Source: Oscillospiraceae bacterium (GTDB lineage Bacteria > Bacillota > Clostridia > Oscillospirales > Ruminococcaceae). Taken from it: a DNA stretch of 64,000 nt. The stretch lies in the NCBI GenBank assembly GCA_009783205.1, contig WRHO01000002.1:62001-126000 (forward strand), read 5' to 3'. The position numbers were made by a program, and so were the translations under genes. Shown here in pieces: positions 17,646-26,368 of this stretch. How positions within the stretch are numbered: position 1 is the first letter of the stretch; every line of letters begins with the position of its first letter. A model generated the notes under the pieces. That model made no database searches. It saw only the letters and a list, made by a program, of their open reading frames with translations, and was not told where the DNA came from.

Positions 17646-20042
17646 ATGAGTTCCAAAAACTACGGGTATTTCGATGAAAAGAACAAGGAGTACGTCATCA
17701 CGCGCCCCGATACGCCTTCTGCGTGGGCGAATTATTTAGGCTCGCCCGAATACGGCGCGATTATTTCCAATAACGCGGGGGGGTACAGCTTTGTGAAATC
17801 CGGCGCGAACGGGCGAATAAACCGCTACAGATTTAATTCGGTCACAACCGACCAGCCCGGGCGTTACGTCTATTTGAAGGACGTCGAGAGCAACGACTAC
17901 TGGTCGGCATCGTGGATGCCCGTCGGTAAAAACCTTGATGCCTATTCTACAGAGTGCCGCCACGGAACGGCATACACAACAATAACGTCCGACTACAATA
18001 AGATTAAAACCGACTCGTTATACTATGTCCCCAAGGATAAAACATATGAGGTATGGAGAGTTAATGTTACCAATAACGACTCAAAAGAGCGAAAATTAGC
18101 CGTTACCGGGTATGTAGAGCTGACTAACGATGCAAATTATGAACAAGACCAGGTTAATTTACAATTTTCTCTTTTTATTTCGAGAACATATTTTAAAGAT
18201 AATTTTATTAAACAGGTTATGCAGGAAAGCTATAACGACCCGTCGAGAATGAGATTTTTCGGTTTAGCCGGCGAAAAGGTCAATAAGTATTGCGGAGACA
18301 GAGACAAATTTGTCGGCGCGTACAGAGGTTATCAAAACCCGGTCGGAATCGAAAACGGCTTAAGCGACGACTTAAACTATTGCGGAAACTCGTGCGGCGC
18401 GCTACAATCGGACATTGTACTTAAGCCCGGCGAGACAAAAACATTTATTTATCTCCTCGGCGCAAAGCCGGAGGAGGAAGCGGCAAAGATTATTGCGTCT
18501 TATTCCGATGCGTCGGTTTGTGAAAAGGAATTGGCGGAGCTCAAGTCATACTGGCACGGTAAATTATCAAATTTACAGGTTAAAACGCCGGATTCTGATT
18601 TCAACGCCATGCTTAATACCTGGAATGCTTATCAGTGTTTTATAACCTTTATTTGGTCGAGAGCCGCGTCGTTCCAATACTGCGGACTTCGCAACGGCTT
18701 CGGCTACCGCGACACTGTGCAGGATATTCAGGGGATTATTCACCTTGACCCTAAAATGGCTTTGGAACAAATTCGCTTTATGCTTACCGCACAGGTTAAT
18801 AACGGCGCGGGCTTGCCCCTCGTTAAATACAACCACAATCCGCCTAATGAGAATAAACCCGGCGACCCCGATTACGACAAGGAGACGGGACACCCGTCAT
18901 ACCGCGCAGATGACGCGCTTTGGCTGTTCCCGACCATTTATAAATACATCACCGAAACGGGCGAAATAGCATTTTTGGACGAGGTGATTGATTACGCAAA
19001 TGACGGCGAATCGGGAAGCGTTTATGACCACCTTAAACGCGCTATTGACTTCTCGATGAACAATTTAAGCGACCACGGAATGCCCGCGGGGTTACACGCC
19101 GATTGGAACGACTGTCTTCGCTTGGGGAAAAAAGGCGAGTCGACCTTCGTTGCGTTCCAACTGTACTACGCGGTAAGGATTATGAAGCTTTACGCAAAGG
19201 AAAAGAATGACGGCGAATATCTCAAATATCTTGACGACTTATACGCAAAACTGTCCGATATATTCAATAAGGTTTGCTGGAACGGTGACCGTTGGATTCG
19301 CGGCTTCACCGAAAACGGCGAGGTTATCGGACAAAAAGGCGATAAAGAAGCGTCAATGTGGCTTAACCCGCAATCGTGGGGAGTTATATCGGGTATCTCA
19401 AACAAGGAACAGGCCGTTGCGTCAATGGACAGCGTTTATCGCGAACTCAACACACCCTACGGCGTTATGGTTATGTACCCCGCATATGACCAACACGCTT
19501 TTAACGGCGCGTTAATGCAATGCTTTAACAACGGAGTAAAGGAAAACGCGGGAATATTCTCACAACCACAAGGGTGGGTAATTTTAGCGGAATCGCTTTT
19601 AGGTCGCGGAAACCGCGCTTACGAATACTGGAAGGAAGCCGCGCCGTCGAGCTATAACGATAACGCCGATTTACGAAGACTCGAGCCGTATGTCCACGGA
19701 CAGTTTGTTGAAGGAAGAGAGTCGCCGTTCGCGGGGCGCGCCCATGTTCACTGGTTGACGGGAACCGCGTCGACGGTCATGGTGGGGAGCGTTGAGGGCA
19801 TATTAGGCTTGCGCCCCGAAATGAAAGGGTTGGTTATTAACCCCTCAATCCCCGGCGAATGGAAGGGCTTCGAAATGACAAAACAATTCCGCGGTAAAAA
19901 GCTCAACATTAAGGTAAACAACCCGAACGGCGCGGAAAGCGGCGTCAAATCTGTAACGGTCAACGGGTCGAAAATAGACGGCTTGTTAATCGAAGACGGT
20001 ATCCTTAAAGATATAAACGACATTGTGGTTGATATGATATAA
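17646..20042 (+). CDS. GH94 disaccharide phosphorylase (cellobiose or chitobiose type)
   Basis: A 798-residue cytoplasmic phosphorylase that splits a beta-linked disaccharide with phosphate, giving sugar-1-phosphate and free sugar and so saving ATP. Opening YGYFDEKNKEYVITRPDTP and NAGGYSF are typical of GH94; the catalytic region LHADWNDCLRLG carries the proton-donor Asp. Other family segments are GYRDTVQD, KENAGIFSQPQGW and GRAHVHWLTGTAS. Length fits both cellobiose phosphorylase (about 810) and N,N'-diacetylchitobiose phosphorylase (about 800). The GH5 cellulase and dockerin proteins nearby favour cellobiose, but sequence alone does not settle it. GGAGG ribosome site 8 bases before ATG. No signal peptide. 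Confidence 0.9.
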   Translation: MSSKNYGYFDEKNKEYVITRPDTPSAWANYLGSPEYGAIISNNAGGYSFVKSGANGRINRYRFNSVTTDQPGRYVYLKDVESNDYWSASWMPVGKNLDAYSTECRHGTAYTTITSDYNKIKTDSLYYVPKDKTYEVWRVNVTNNDSKERKLAVTGYVELTNDANYEQDQVNLQFSLFISRTYFKDNFIKQVMQESYNDPSRMRFFGLAGEKVNKYCGDRDKFVGAYRGYQNPVGIENGLSDDLNYCGNSCGALQSDIVLKPGETKTFIYLLGAKPEEEAAKIIASYSDASVCEKELAELKSYWHGKLSNLQVKTPDSDFNAMLNTWNAYQCFITFIWSRAASFQYCGLRNGFGYRDTVQDIQGIIHLDPKMALEQIRFMLTAQVNNGAGLPLVKYNHNPPNENKPGDPDYDKETGHPSYRADDALWLFPTIYKYITETGEIAFLDEVIDYANDGESGSVYDHLKRAIDFSMNNLSDHGMPAGLHADWNDCLRLGKKGESTFVAFQLYYAVRIMKLYAKEKNDGEYLKYLDDLYAKLSDIFNKVCWNGDRWIRGFTENGEVIGQKGDKEASMWLNPQSWGVISGISNKEQAVASMDSVYRELNTPYGVMVMYPAYDQHAFNGALMQCFNNGVKENAGIFSQPQGWVILAESLLGRGNRAYEYWKEAAPSSYNDNADLRRLEPYVHGQFVEGRESPFAGRAHVHWLTGTASTVMVGSVEGILGLRPEMKGLVINPSIPGEWKGFEMTKQFRGKKLNIKVNNPNGAESGVKSVTVNGSKIDGLLIEDGILKDINDIVVDMI

Positions 20043-20082
20043 ACTAAAACAAAACAAGAGATAATGCTAAACAAGAGCTAAT

Positions 20083-20105
20083 ACGAGGGAATTTATTTCC
20101 CTCGT
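20083..20105 (+). terminator. Hairpin after GH94 gene
   Basis: ACGAGGGAA tttat TTCCCTCGT stem-loop, 40 bases after the stop. Confidence 0.6.
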
Positions 20106-20119
20106 TTAGCTTGACGATT

Positions 20120-20163
20120 GCGGGGTGGTTTCGATTGAACCTGCCCCGCTTTTCTATTTTTTT
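20120..20163 (+). terminator. Second terminator after GH94 gene
   Basis: GCGGGG...CCCCGC stem with inner GGTT/AACC pairing and a T-rich tail (TTTTCTATTTTTTT). Confidence 0.7.
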
Positions 20164-20199
20164 ATAATTTATAAAAAACTTTTTTATAAATTATAAAAA
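20159..20199. repeat. Perfect 20-bp AT-only inverted repeat
   Basis: Arms TTTTTATAATTTATAAAAAA and its exact complement with a single-base centre, 9 bases before the -35 box of the next gene. It could be an operator or a cruciform-forming site. Confidence 0.6.
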
Positions 20200-20208
20200 C
20201 TTTTCCAC

Positions 20209-20237
20209 TTGATAAATCGTTATATATATAGTATACT
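20209..20237 (+). promoter_or_regulatory. Promoter of LRR-dockerin gene
   Basis: TTGATA (20209-20214), 17 bp, TATACT (20232-20237). Confidence 0.65.
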
Positions 20238-20275
20238 TGTAAAATAAGAGCAAAATAAACGGAGGTTTAATTTGA

Positions 20276-21973
20276 ATGAAAGCGAAATTTTTATCAATAA
20301 TTTTAACATTTGCCGTAGCGATAGGCACAATTCCCGTATTTGCGGAGCCGCCCGAGTCAACCCCCGAGCCGCCGCCCGAATTTGTCATTGATGAGGACGG
20401 GGTACTTATAGCATACAACGGCAACGGGGGCGACGTAATAATCCCCGACGGCGTTACGGCAATAAAGTGCGGTTTTCACGGCGAAGAAACAATCACCTCG
20501 CTCGTAATCCCCGACGGCGTTGAGAAAATTTTGACCGACGATTGGTTTTATGGTTATGAAGCTTTAACAACGGTTGTAATAGGCGGGGGCTTGACATATA
20601 TCGAGGATAAAACATTTTTGAATTGCGTCAACCTTACCTCTGTAGTAATCAAAAACGGCACAAAGCTCATATCGCGCAGAATGTTTGACGGAACGGGCAT
20701 CGTCACAATAACAGTCCCCGAAAGTATTGCAGAGATAGGCGATATGGCTTTTGCAAATTGTGAAAGCCTCGAATCGGTAGTGTTTAAGGCGACAGCTCCG
20801 CCTATATTCCTCCCTAACGGCGACGAAGCCGGAGATTTCAGAACATTTAGAGATTCGACCAATTTAAACACAATATACGTCAGAATCGGCGCGAAGGAAG
20901 CGTATGAAGCGGTTGAAATGCTAAGCGAATACAATATAATCGAGGTCGAATTCTGTGAGCAATGCGACGAGCTTATCGACGACTGTGACTGTGAAAACCG
21001 CTGTGAACATTGCGGCGCATTAGACTGTGAAATTAAACATTATTTTTGTGAACATTGCGGTAAGCTCGACTGTGTACTCGTTCATATCTACTGTGACATA
21101 TGCGGCGCATTAGACTGTGAAATCAAACACTACTGCGAAGCCTGCGGCATACTCGATTGTATCGGGCCGCGCCCGTTAGGACAAATACTCGGAAACGGAT
21201 TTGTTTCGATACTCGATATAATGGAAATATATCAATACTTGATAGGGCTCGAATCCATACTCGACATCGGGTCGGAATCCTGTGCCTTTAAAGCCTCATT
21301 AATTTTAGGGGGGAAGGAGCCGTCACATTGGGACGCGCGCGAGCTTTCGGCACATATTGCCGGCTTCCCCTGCGTCATTGACGGCGCGATTCCGCTCGAG
21401 CTTATTCAAAAAAATGTGATTACCGTAAAAGCGGTCGTTGACGAGGTAAAAAAAGAAATACGATATTACGCCGATAAACCGCTTAAACAACTTGAGCGAT
21501 ATTCGTTCGAGCTTATTGTTAAGGATTGTAATGTTTCCTATTTATCACCAATTGAGGAATTTACGGTTGATTTTCATTCTGCATTAACCGGCGGAGCCTA
21601 CTGCATTATTTTAGGCGCGAAAAACGACATTCCGACAAACCAACCGTTTATGCGACAAAGCATTAACGACGTTAAAAGCTTAAGAAAAATCTCGTTAAGC
21701 GGCGACGTTATCACCGAGGTTATAAAATTACCGCGAATGGGCGATATTGACGGAGACGGGGAGATAACGCTTTTCGATTTTATAGAATTGTTAGCTAAAT
21801 TAGTCGGTCTTCCGAGCAAGGTCGACACCGACGACTTTTCCTACAAAGCCGCTCTAATCAAAAAAGAACCGACCCCGACAATATTCGACGGTATAGAAAT
21901 ATTGTGCTATTTGTTAAAAATTCCCAACGAGGTCGACCCAAAGGTTGTGAAGGAAGACCCGCAGTACAGATGA
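20276..21973 (+). CDS. Secreted LRR (BspA-like) protein with Cys-rich repeats and two dockerin-like regions
   Basis: A 565-residue exported protein. Signal peptide 1-23 (cut near VFA-EP); Pro/Glu linker; BspA-type leucine-rich repeats (about 40-200), units such as LTSVVIKNGTKLISRRMF and PESIAEIGDMAFANCESL; then four Cys-rich units of the type CEHCGALDCEIKH (about 222-295). A first dockerin-like region starts near 299 (LGQILGNGFVSILDIMEI); a spacer beta domain follows (about 370-480); the second starts near 487 with a near-canonical EF-hand loop DIDGDGEITLFD and ends with EPTPTIFDGIEILCYLL. It probably binds a scaffold or surface; the ligand of the LRR is unknown. A TTGACAR heptamer array follows its stop. 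Confidence 0.82.
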   Translation: MKAKFLSIILTFAVAIGTIPVFAEPPESTPEPPPEFVIDEDGVLIAYNGNGGDVIIPDGVTAIKCGFHGEETITSLVIPDGVEKILTDDWFYGYEALTTVVIGGGLTYIEDKTFLNCVNLTSVVIKNGTKLISRRMFDGTGIVTITVPESIAEIGDMAFANCESLESVVFKATAPPIFLPNGDEAGDFRTFRDSTNLNTIYVRIGAKEAYEAVEMLSEYNIIEVEFCEQCDELIDDCDCENRCEHCGALDCEIKHYFCEHCGKLDCVLVHIYCDICGALDCEIKHYCEACGILDCIGPRPLGQILGNGFVSILDIMEIYQYLIGLESILDIGSESCAFKASLILGGKEPSHWDARELSAHIAGFPCVIDGAIPLELIQKNVITVKAVVDEVKKEIRYYADKPLKQLERYSFELIVKDCNVSYLSPIEEFTVDFHSALTGGAYCIILGAKNDIPTNQPFMRQSINDVKSLRKISLSGDVITEVIKLPRMGDIDGDGEITLFDFIELLAKLVGLPSKVDTDDFSYKAALIKKEPTPTIFDGIEILCYLLKIPNEVDPKVVKEDPQYR

Positions 21974-21979
21974 CGGCAA

Positions 21980-22007
21980 TTGACAGTTGACAATTGACAG
22001 TTGACAG
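21980..22007 (+). repeat. TTGACAR heptamer array 2
   Basis: Four exact heptamers (TTGACAG, TTGACAA, TTGACAG, TTGACAG). It joins the stop codon through TGACGGCAA. The last heptamer (22001-22006) is positioned as the -35 box of rpe. Confidence 0.85.
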
Positions 22008-22029
22008 TTTTTATTAAATGTGTTAGAAT
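22001..22029 (+). promoter_or_regulatory. rpe promoter using a repeat heptamer as -35
   Basis: TTGACA (22001-22006, inside the heptamer array), 17 bp, TAGAAT (22024-22029) with an upstream TG. Transcription would begin about at the base of the cassette hairpin. Confidence 0.6.
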
Positions 22030-22035
22030 GAATAC

Positions 22036-22081
22036 AGCTTCTAAATACTCGAAAGCTCGGAAAGGTATGGTTTTAAACATG
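22036..22081 (+). promoter_or_regulatory. Hairpin + GGAAAGG translation cassette, copy 3 (rpe)
   Basis: AGCTT ctaaatactcga AAGCTC hairpin with a larger loop, then GGAAAGG, 13 bases including an in-frame ATG, and the rpe ATG at 22079. Confidence 0.75.
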
Positions 22082-22732
22082 ACGAGAGTATCGGCGTCGA
22101 TATTAAGTGCCGATTTATCAAGGCTCGGCGACGAGGTTTGCCGCGTTAAAGCGGCGGGCGCGGATATGCTTCACATAGACGTAATGGACGGAATATTCGT
22201 TCCGCCTATGACAATAGGCGACGTTGTCGTAAGCTCGCTCAATAAAACGAAAAATATCACCTTCGATACCCACCTCATGTTAAGCCGCCCGGAACGGTCA
22301 ATCCCGTTATTTGCTCAGGCGGGTAGCGATATTATTTCAATTCATGTTGAAAGCGATTATGAAAAAGGGCTTCAAAACGCATTAGAGTTGATAAAAAAAT
22401 CCGGGTGCAAGGCGGGGTTGGCAATAAACCCGCCCACACCAATAGAAAAAGCGTTTCCTTTTATCGGAATTGCAGACGTGTTTGTTATAATGTCGGTAAA
22501 CCCCGGCTATGGGGGACAGGCGTTTATCCCGCAAAGCCTTAATAAAATAGAGAGCTTGCGGAATAAAGCCGAAAACTTGGGTATAAACGCGGTGATTGAG
22601 GTTGACGGCGGTATAAATGAAAAAACCGCCCCCGCCGTAATTAAAGCGGGTGCGGATATACTCGTTTCGGGGAATTACTTATTCGCTTCCGTAAATATGA
22701 AAGCGGCGGTCGAGTCATTGCGATTGTTATGA
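22079..22732 (+). CDS. rpe: Ribulose-phosphate 3-epimerase
   Basis: A 217-residue TIM barrel interconverting ribulose 5-phosphate and xylulose 5-phosphate in the pentose phosphate pathway. Signature segments: VSASILSADLSRLGDEV, MLHIDVMDGIFVPPMTIG, FDTHLML, MSVNPGYGGQAFIP, IEVDGGINEKTAP and ADILVSGNYLF; metal-binding His and catalytic Asp residues are in place. The start at 22079 lies behind the GGAAAGG cassette; the frame opens upstream at 22001, inside the repeat array. The stop overlaps the stop of the convergent mecA gene by 6 bases. Confidence 0.96.
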   Translation: MTRVSASILSADLSRLGDEVCRVKAAGADMLHIDVMDGIFVPPMTIGDVVVSSLNKTKNITFDTHLMLSRPERSIPLFAQAGSDIISIHVESDYEKGLQNALELIKKSGCKAGLAINPPTPIEKAFPFIGIADVFVIMSVNPGYGGQAFIPQSLNKIESLRNKAENLGINAVIEVDGGINEKTAPAVIKAGADILVSGNYLFASVNMKAAVESLRLL

Positions 22733-23440
22733 TTTTTCCCCATATAAAATCCCGTCCATTTTTTCGACGGCATTTTCGGGAACGAGCAATGTATAATGCT
22801 CATAAGTGAACGGAAGTTCGCTTTCTAAGTCGAGAATATCCCCGCCGTACTCCGAAACAATCGCCGAAATAAGCTTTTTATTGTCCGACCGAAGGAAAAG
22901 GCGATATTCGCCGCGATTGTTATAAAGCGCGCTTTCTAAGAAAAGCCGCCCGTTATTGAGTTGCCACGATAACCCCTTACAGACGCCGCCCAATTCCTTA
23001 ATTGAATCGAGACGACAAAGAAATCCGCATTTTTCGGTGACGGGGTACCCCTGCGACTTGACCTGTTTTTGTTGATGCTCATAAATCGCGGGCTTTGCGG
23101 TGAGACGAACGGTACGCTTTGCGACGTTAACCTTACCGTGTGAATCGGCGGTTTCACCCTCGCGCCCCCGTTCCCTTTCGTCCCCCTGTTCCAACAAACA
23201 AGAGATATAAAGCATACATCCGCCGTCGGGACGGGGAAACGCCTCGACAAAAAGTCGCTCGCCCGAAAAATCTATTCCCGAGCCTTTATCGAGCCTTACC
23301 GTCCTCAACACATGGGAAAGAAGCCGCTTTGTATCGGGGTTTTTTCCCGAAAGGCTCTCATATTTGATGTCCAAATCGAACATATCGAGCCGACTCAAAG
23401 TAAGCTTGAGCGTATTTTGTGATAAAACATCTATTTGCAT
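22727..23440 (-). CDS. mecA: MecA-family adaptor protein
   Basis: A 237-residue protein resembling MecA, which delivers substrates to the ClpC/ClpP protease. It opens MQIDVLSQNTLKLTLSRLDM, similar to the N-terminal substrate-binding domain, and ends with the alpha/beta C-terminal ClpC-binding domain (CRLDSIKELGGVCKGL...YEHYTLLVPENAVEKM). A charged low-complexity linker (EQGDERERGREGE) joins the two. Identification rests on the overall pattern, so a divergent paralogue is possible. The ribosome site GGAAAGG lies 13 bases before the ATG, as in the cassettes, but without their hairpin. Confidence 0.75.
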   Translation of the reverse strand: MQIDVLSQNTLKLTLSRLDMFDLDIKYESLSGKNPDTKRLLSHVLRTVRLDKGSGIDFSGERLFVEAFPRPDGGCMLYISCLLEQGDERERGREGETADSHGKVNVAKRTVRLTAKPAIYEHQQKQVKSQGYPVTEKCGFLCRLDSIKELGGVCKGLSWQLNNGRLFLESALYNNRGEYRLFLRSDNKKLISAIVSEYGGDILDLESELPFTYEHYTLLVPENAVEKMDGILYGEKS

Positions 23441-23532
23441 AGTTGTGAATATACCTTTCCTTTTGTTAAGCGGAACTGCTATATAGTCAGTAACCGATTA
23501 TACAACCATTATATGATTGAGGTTTCCTTTTT

Positions 23533-25020
23533 ATGGATAGAGATATTTTAAATAAATTCGATTATGCCCCCGAAATTGCCGTTAAATCGGAGAATAAAGC
23601 AAAAAAAGCCAATCAATCCTTCCGCGTTTATTTGGAACAGCTTTTGTGCCTTTTACTTCTCGCGATTGTTTCTTATATGGGTTCGGGGCCGAGGGTTGTC
23701 GTAATGGCGTTATTCTCGGTTATCGGTGCCGTTATTATGGATATGGTCGGCTGTGCCTTGTCAAAAAAAGTCTACAACCCCCTCGACTTATCTACGATTA
23801 TGGCGGGGCTTTGCACAGCTTTATTGATGCCCGCGGGCGCGCCGTATCAGCTCGTTTTCTTCGGCTCGGCGTTGACCATTTCGATTAAACATATATTCGG
23901 CGGAAAAAAGAATTACATATTTAATCCGACGGCGGTTGTTTTTGTCTTCATGGTATTATGCTACCCGAGTTCAATGCTGTTATTCCCAAAACTACACGAA
24001 CATCTTCCGGTTTGGGGAGAAATAAGCCCCACAATACTTTCGGGTATGACATCTCTCGAAACGGTGAACAGCTTTAATATACTAATGGGTAACTTTGTAG
24101 GAGCTATGGGTGCCGTGCATATTTTAGTCATTATTGTCAGCGGGATATCGTTATTCTTTCGCCGTTCAATTTCGACCGCCTTTACGCTTACGGCGTTATT
24201 TGTTAATATACTTTTTTCGGGCGTAATCGGAAACGAGCCGGGGTTTATACATGAAACGCTCACGATAATGGCGTCGGGGTATTTCCTTTTTATACTTGTC
24301 TTTTTAGCAAATGACCCACAGACGCTCCCTAAAACCTTCCTCGGAAAAATTTATCACGGGATAATGTTCGGGGGGGCGGTCGTGTTGTTCAGACATTTCG
24401 GAAAGGTTGAGGGGTATCCCGCCTTCGCGCTTTTATTGGTGAACACAATGCCCGAGCGTTCCGACATTATTGCGGCTCAGACTATAGCGTGGGTTAAGAA
24501 AACTACCGTCTTTGTTCAAGAGCGGTTAAATTCATACGAACGAATCCGCGAAAAAGCAAAGACAATTGACGAGGCGGCGTTGCGCCCCGCAATTACCGAC
24601 ACCCAAGAGATTATCATTAACCATCAAGATTATAATATGCCGCCGGTTGACAATAAAATTATTAAAATAAACCGAAAAAAACCGGGATTATTGATACGAA
24701 TTAAAGAAAAGTCGGGAAGTCTGACGGAAAAGCGCAGATTTTTGCGAGAGGAACGCGAGAAAGATAAACACAATGTAAGATTTTTTGAAAACTTTTTGGC
24801 GGGCGTTAAGGAGCTTCGCGGCGCGTTTAAAAAGAAAGAGATTATGTCCGAGACGGTCGAAAACGACCCCGCCGATGAATTGAACCCTATTAAGCTGTCG
24901 CTTTTAATCGACGATAACGACGTCGTTGAAATTGTCCCGGGCGAAGCCGACGAAACACAAACCGGTTCTGAAAATCCGGAACACGAAGAACAAAAAGACA
25001 AAAGCAAAACGAGAGCATAA
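23533..25020 (+). CDS. RnfD/NqrB-like membrane protein with long cytoplasmic tail
   Basis: A 495-residue protein of the RnfD/NqrB family. Residues about 30-320 hold 9-10 membrane segments. The family's covalent FMN site is normally SGAT; here residues 170-173 read SGMT, keeping the acceptor threonine but replacing Ala by Met. From about residue 325 to the end there is a charged, soluble tail (about 170 residues, rich in Lys, Glu and Asp) absent from ordinary RnfD. It is first of three co-directional genes (spacers 26 and 28 bases) with no RnfC, RnfG or RnfB gene next to them. Function in electron transport is therefore doubtful. Confidence 0.78.
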   Translation: MDRDILNKFDYAPEIAVKSENKAKKANQSFRVYLEQLLCLLLLAIVSYMGSGPRVVVMALFSVIGAVIMDMVGCALSKKVYNPLDLSTIMAGLCTALLMPAGAPYQLVFFGSALTISIKHIFGGKKNYIFNPTAVVFVFMVLCYPSSMLLFPKLHEHLPVWGEISPTILSGMTSLETVNSFNILMGNFVGAMGAVHILVIIVSGISLFFRRSISTAFTLTALFVNILFSGVIGNEPGFIHETLTIMASGYFLFILVFLANDPQTLPKTFLGKIYHGIMFGGAVVLFRHFGKVEGYPAFALLLVNTMPERSDIIAAQTIAWVKKTTVFVQERLNSYERIREKAKTIDEAALRPAITDTQEIIINHQDYNMPPVDNKIIKINRKKPGLLIRIKEKSGSLTEKRRFLREEREKDKHNVRFFENFLAGVKELRGAFKKKEIMSETVENDPADELNPIKLSLLIDDNDVVEIVPGEADETQTGSENPEHEEQKDKSKTRA

Positions 25021-25046
25021 AAGAACAAGAGGAGTATAAGTATATA

Positions 25047-25706
25047 ATGGATAAAAGCAGAGAAAGATTATCGGACGGGCTAATCAGACAGAATATTGTG
25101 TTGATGAGCGGCGCGGCAATCGCGCCCGTAGCGGCTTGCGCCAACAATTACGATAACGCCGTAATTTTGGCGGTGGGGTTCTCGATGATTGCTTTTTTCA
25201 GCATTATTATATGTCGGTTTATTCCGCAAAACATAGTATATACGATACGAATTATCATATACGCGCTTATTGCCGGTCTTGTATATATTCCGACGCATAT
25301 CGTCTTAACCCTTTTATACGGGGCGGCGGCGGTTGAGGCGTTGGGCGTTTATCTTCCGATATTGGCGGTAAATCCGCTTATCCTTACAAAAACGGAAACC
25401 CGATTTCGCCTTCGCCCTATTTTCATGATGACCCTCGAATTAGCGGGATACATTACCGGGTTTAACCTCGTCTGTTTAGCCGTCGGAATCACCCGCGATA
25501 TATTAATCAACAGGCGAATCGGCAATTTCGATTTTGATTTAGGCTTCACCGTTCCGGCTATATCGACAACCTTTGGCGGCTTTATTGTGGTCGGGCTTAT
25601 GGCGGGGATATTCCGTTGGCGATACAATAAATCGAAGGAACAAAAGGTGAAAAAAGCCGAAAAAGAACGCAAGCATTTAGAATTGTTGAAATTGGTTGAC
25701 AATTAG
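25047..25706 (+). CDS. RnfE/NqrD-like membrane protein lacking cluster cysteines
   Basis: A 219-residue protein with about six membrane segments and a Lys/Glu-rich C-terminal coil (KSKEQKVKKAEKERKHLELL). It aligns by pattern to RnfE/NqrD: NIVLMSGAAIAPVAAC takes the place of the usual VLGLCP segment, and LPILAVNPLILT takes the place of the IITNC segment. Both cysteines that normally hold half of the intramembrane [2Fe-2S] cluster are thus absent at their positions (Ala and Pro instead), with one Cys displaced by five residues. It is the second gene of the rnfD-E-A trio. Confidence 0.7.
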   Translation: MDKSRERLSDGLIRQNIVLMSGAAIAPVAACANNYDNAVILAVGFSMIAFFSIIICRFIPQNIVYTIRIIIYALIAGLVYIPTHIVLTLLYGAAAVEALGVYLPILAVNPLILTKTETRFRLRPIFMMTLELAGYITGFNLVCLAVGITRDILINRRIGNFDFDLGFTVPAISTTFGGFIVVGLMAGIFRWRYNKSKEQKVKKAEKERKHLELLKLVDN

Positions 25707-25734
25707 AAGTTGTGTTTATAGGAGAGAGATTTAT

Positions 25735-26316
25735 ATGTTGACTAAGTTTTTTACGGCGGCTTTGCTCGCGGTGTTTTTACAGAACTTTATTTTTGAGAAG
25801 GCTCTCGGAATAAATATACTCCTTTATGCCTCGAGACAAAAATCGAACGTCATAGGGTTTACGTTAGGCGTCTGTTATATAACGACCCTTTCCTCGGCGG
25901 TTACCTGGGTTACCGACCGTTTTCTCGGCGGGTATGAATATTATCCCGTAATCGCGCCGGTATTATATGTAACCGTTATCGGTATAATATATATAGCGAG
26001 TCTTATAATTATATGGAAGTTTTTTCATAAGCTTTTTAGGAAAATAAAAAAGTTTGTACACCTTACGGTGTTTAACTGTGCGGTTTTAGGGGCGTTATTC
26101 CTTAATTCGCAAATAGGCGAGGATATATTCAGCTATATCGGCTTCGGCTTAGGCACGGCAATAGGCTTCTTTGCGGCGGGCTACCTTCTTTACATTGCCC
26201 ACGCTCGCCTCAACTCCGAGCTCGTCCCCGCGGCGTTTCGCGGAATGCCGATTATGATTATCTATGTCGGGATTTTAGCAATGGCGTTAAACGCCTTTGC
26301 GGGATATGTTGTATAA
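25735..26316 (+). CDS. RnfA/NqrE-like membrane protein
   Basis: A 193-residue, six-segment membrane protein. The opening FFTAALLAVFLQNFIFEKALGIN resembles the RnfA start (VNNFVLVQFLGICP), with Asn where the first cluster Cys should be. The second Cys motif is kept (FNCAVLGALFL). The ATG at 25735 follows GGAGAGAG; the frame opens upstream at 25696. It ends the trio; the next gene begins 52 bases later and is unrelated. Confidence 0.72.
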   Translation: MLTKFFTAALLAVFLQNFIFEKALGINILLYASRQKSNVIGFTLGVCYITTLSSAVTWVTDRFLGGYEYYPVIAPVLYVTVIGIIYIASLIIIWKFFHKLFRKIKKFVHLTVFNCAVLGALFLNSQIGEDIFSYIGFGLGTAIGFFAAGYLLYIAHARLNSELVPAAFRGMPIMIIYVGILAMALNAFAGYVV

Positions 26317-26368
26317 CAATTCTGCTTGATATGCGGTTTACAAAAATTAATTACGGGAGTGTTGTGTA

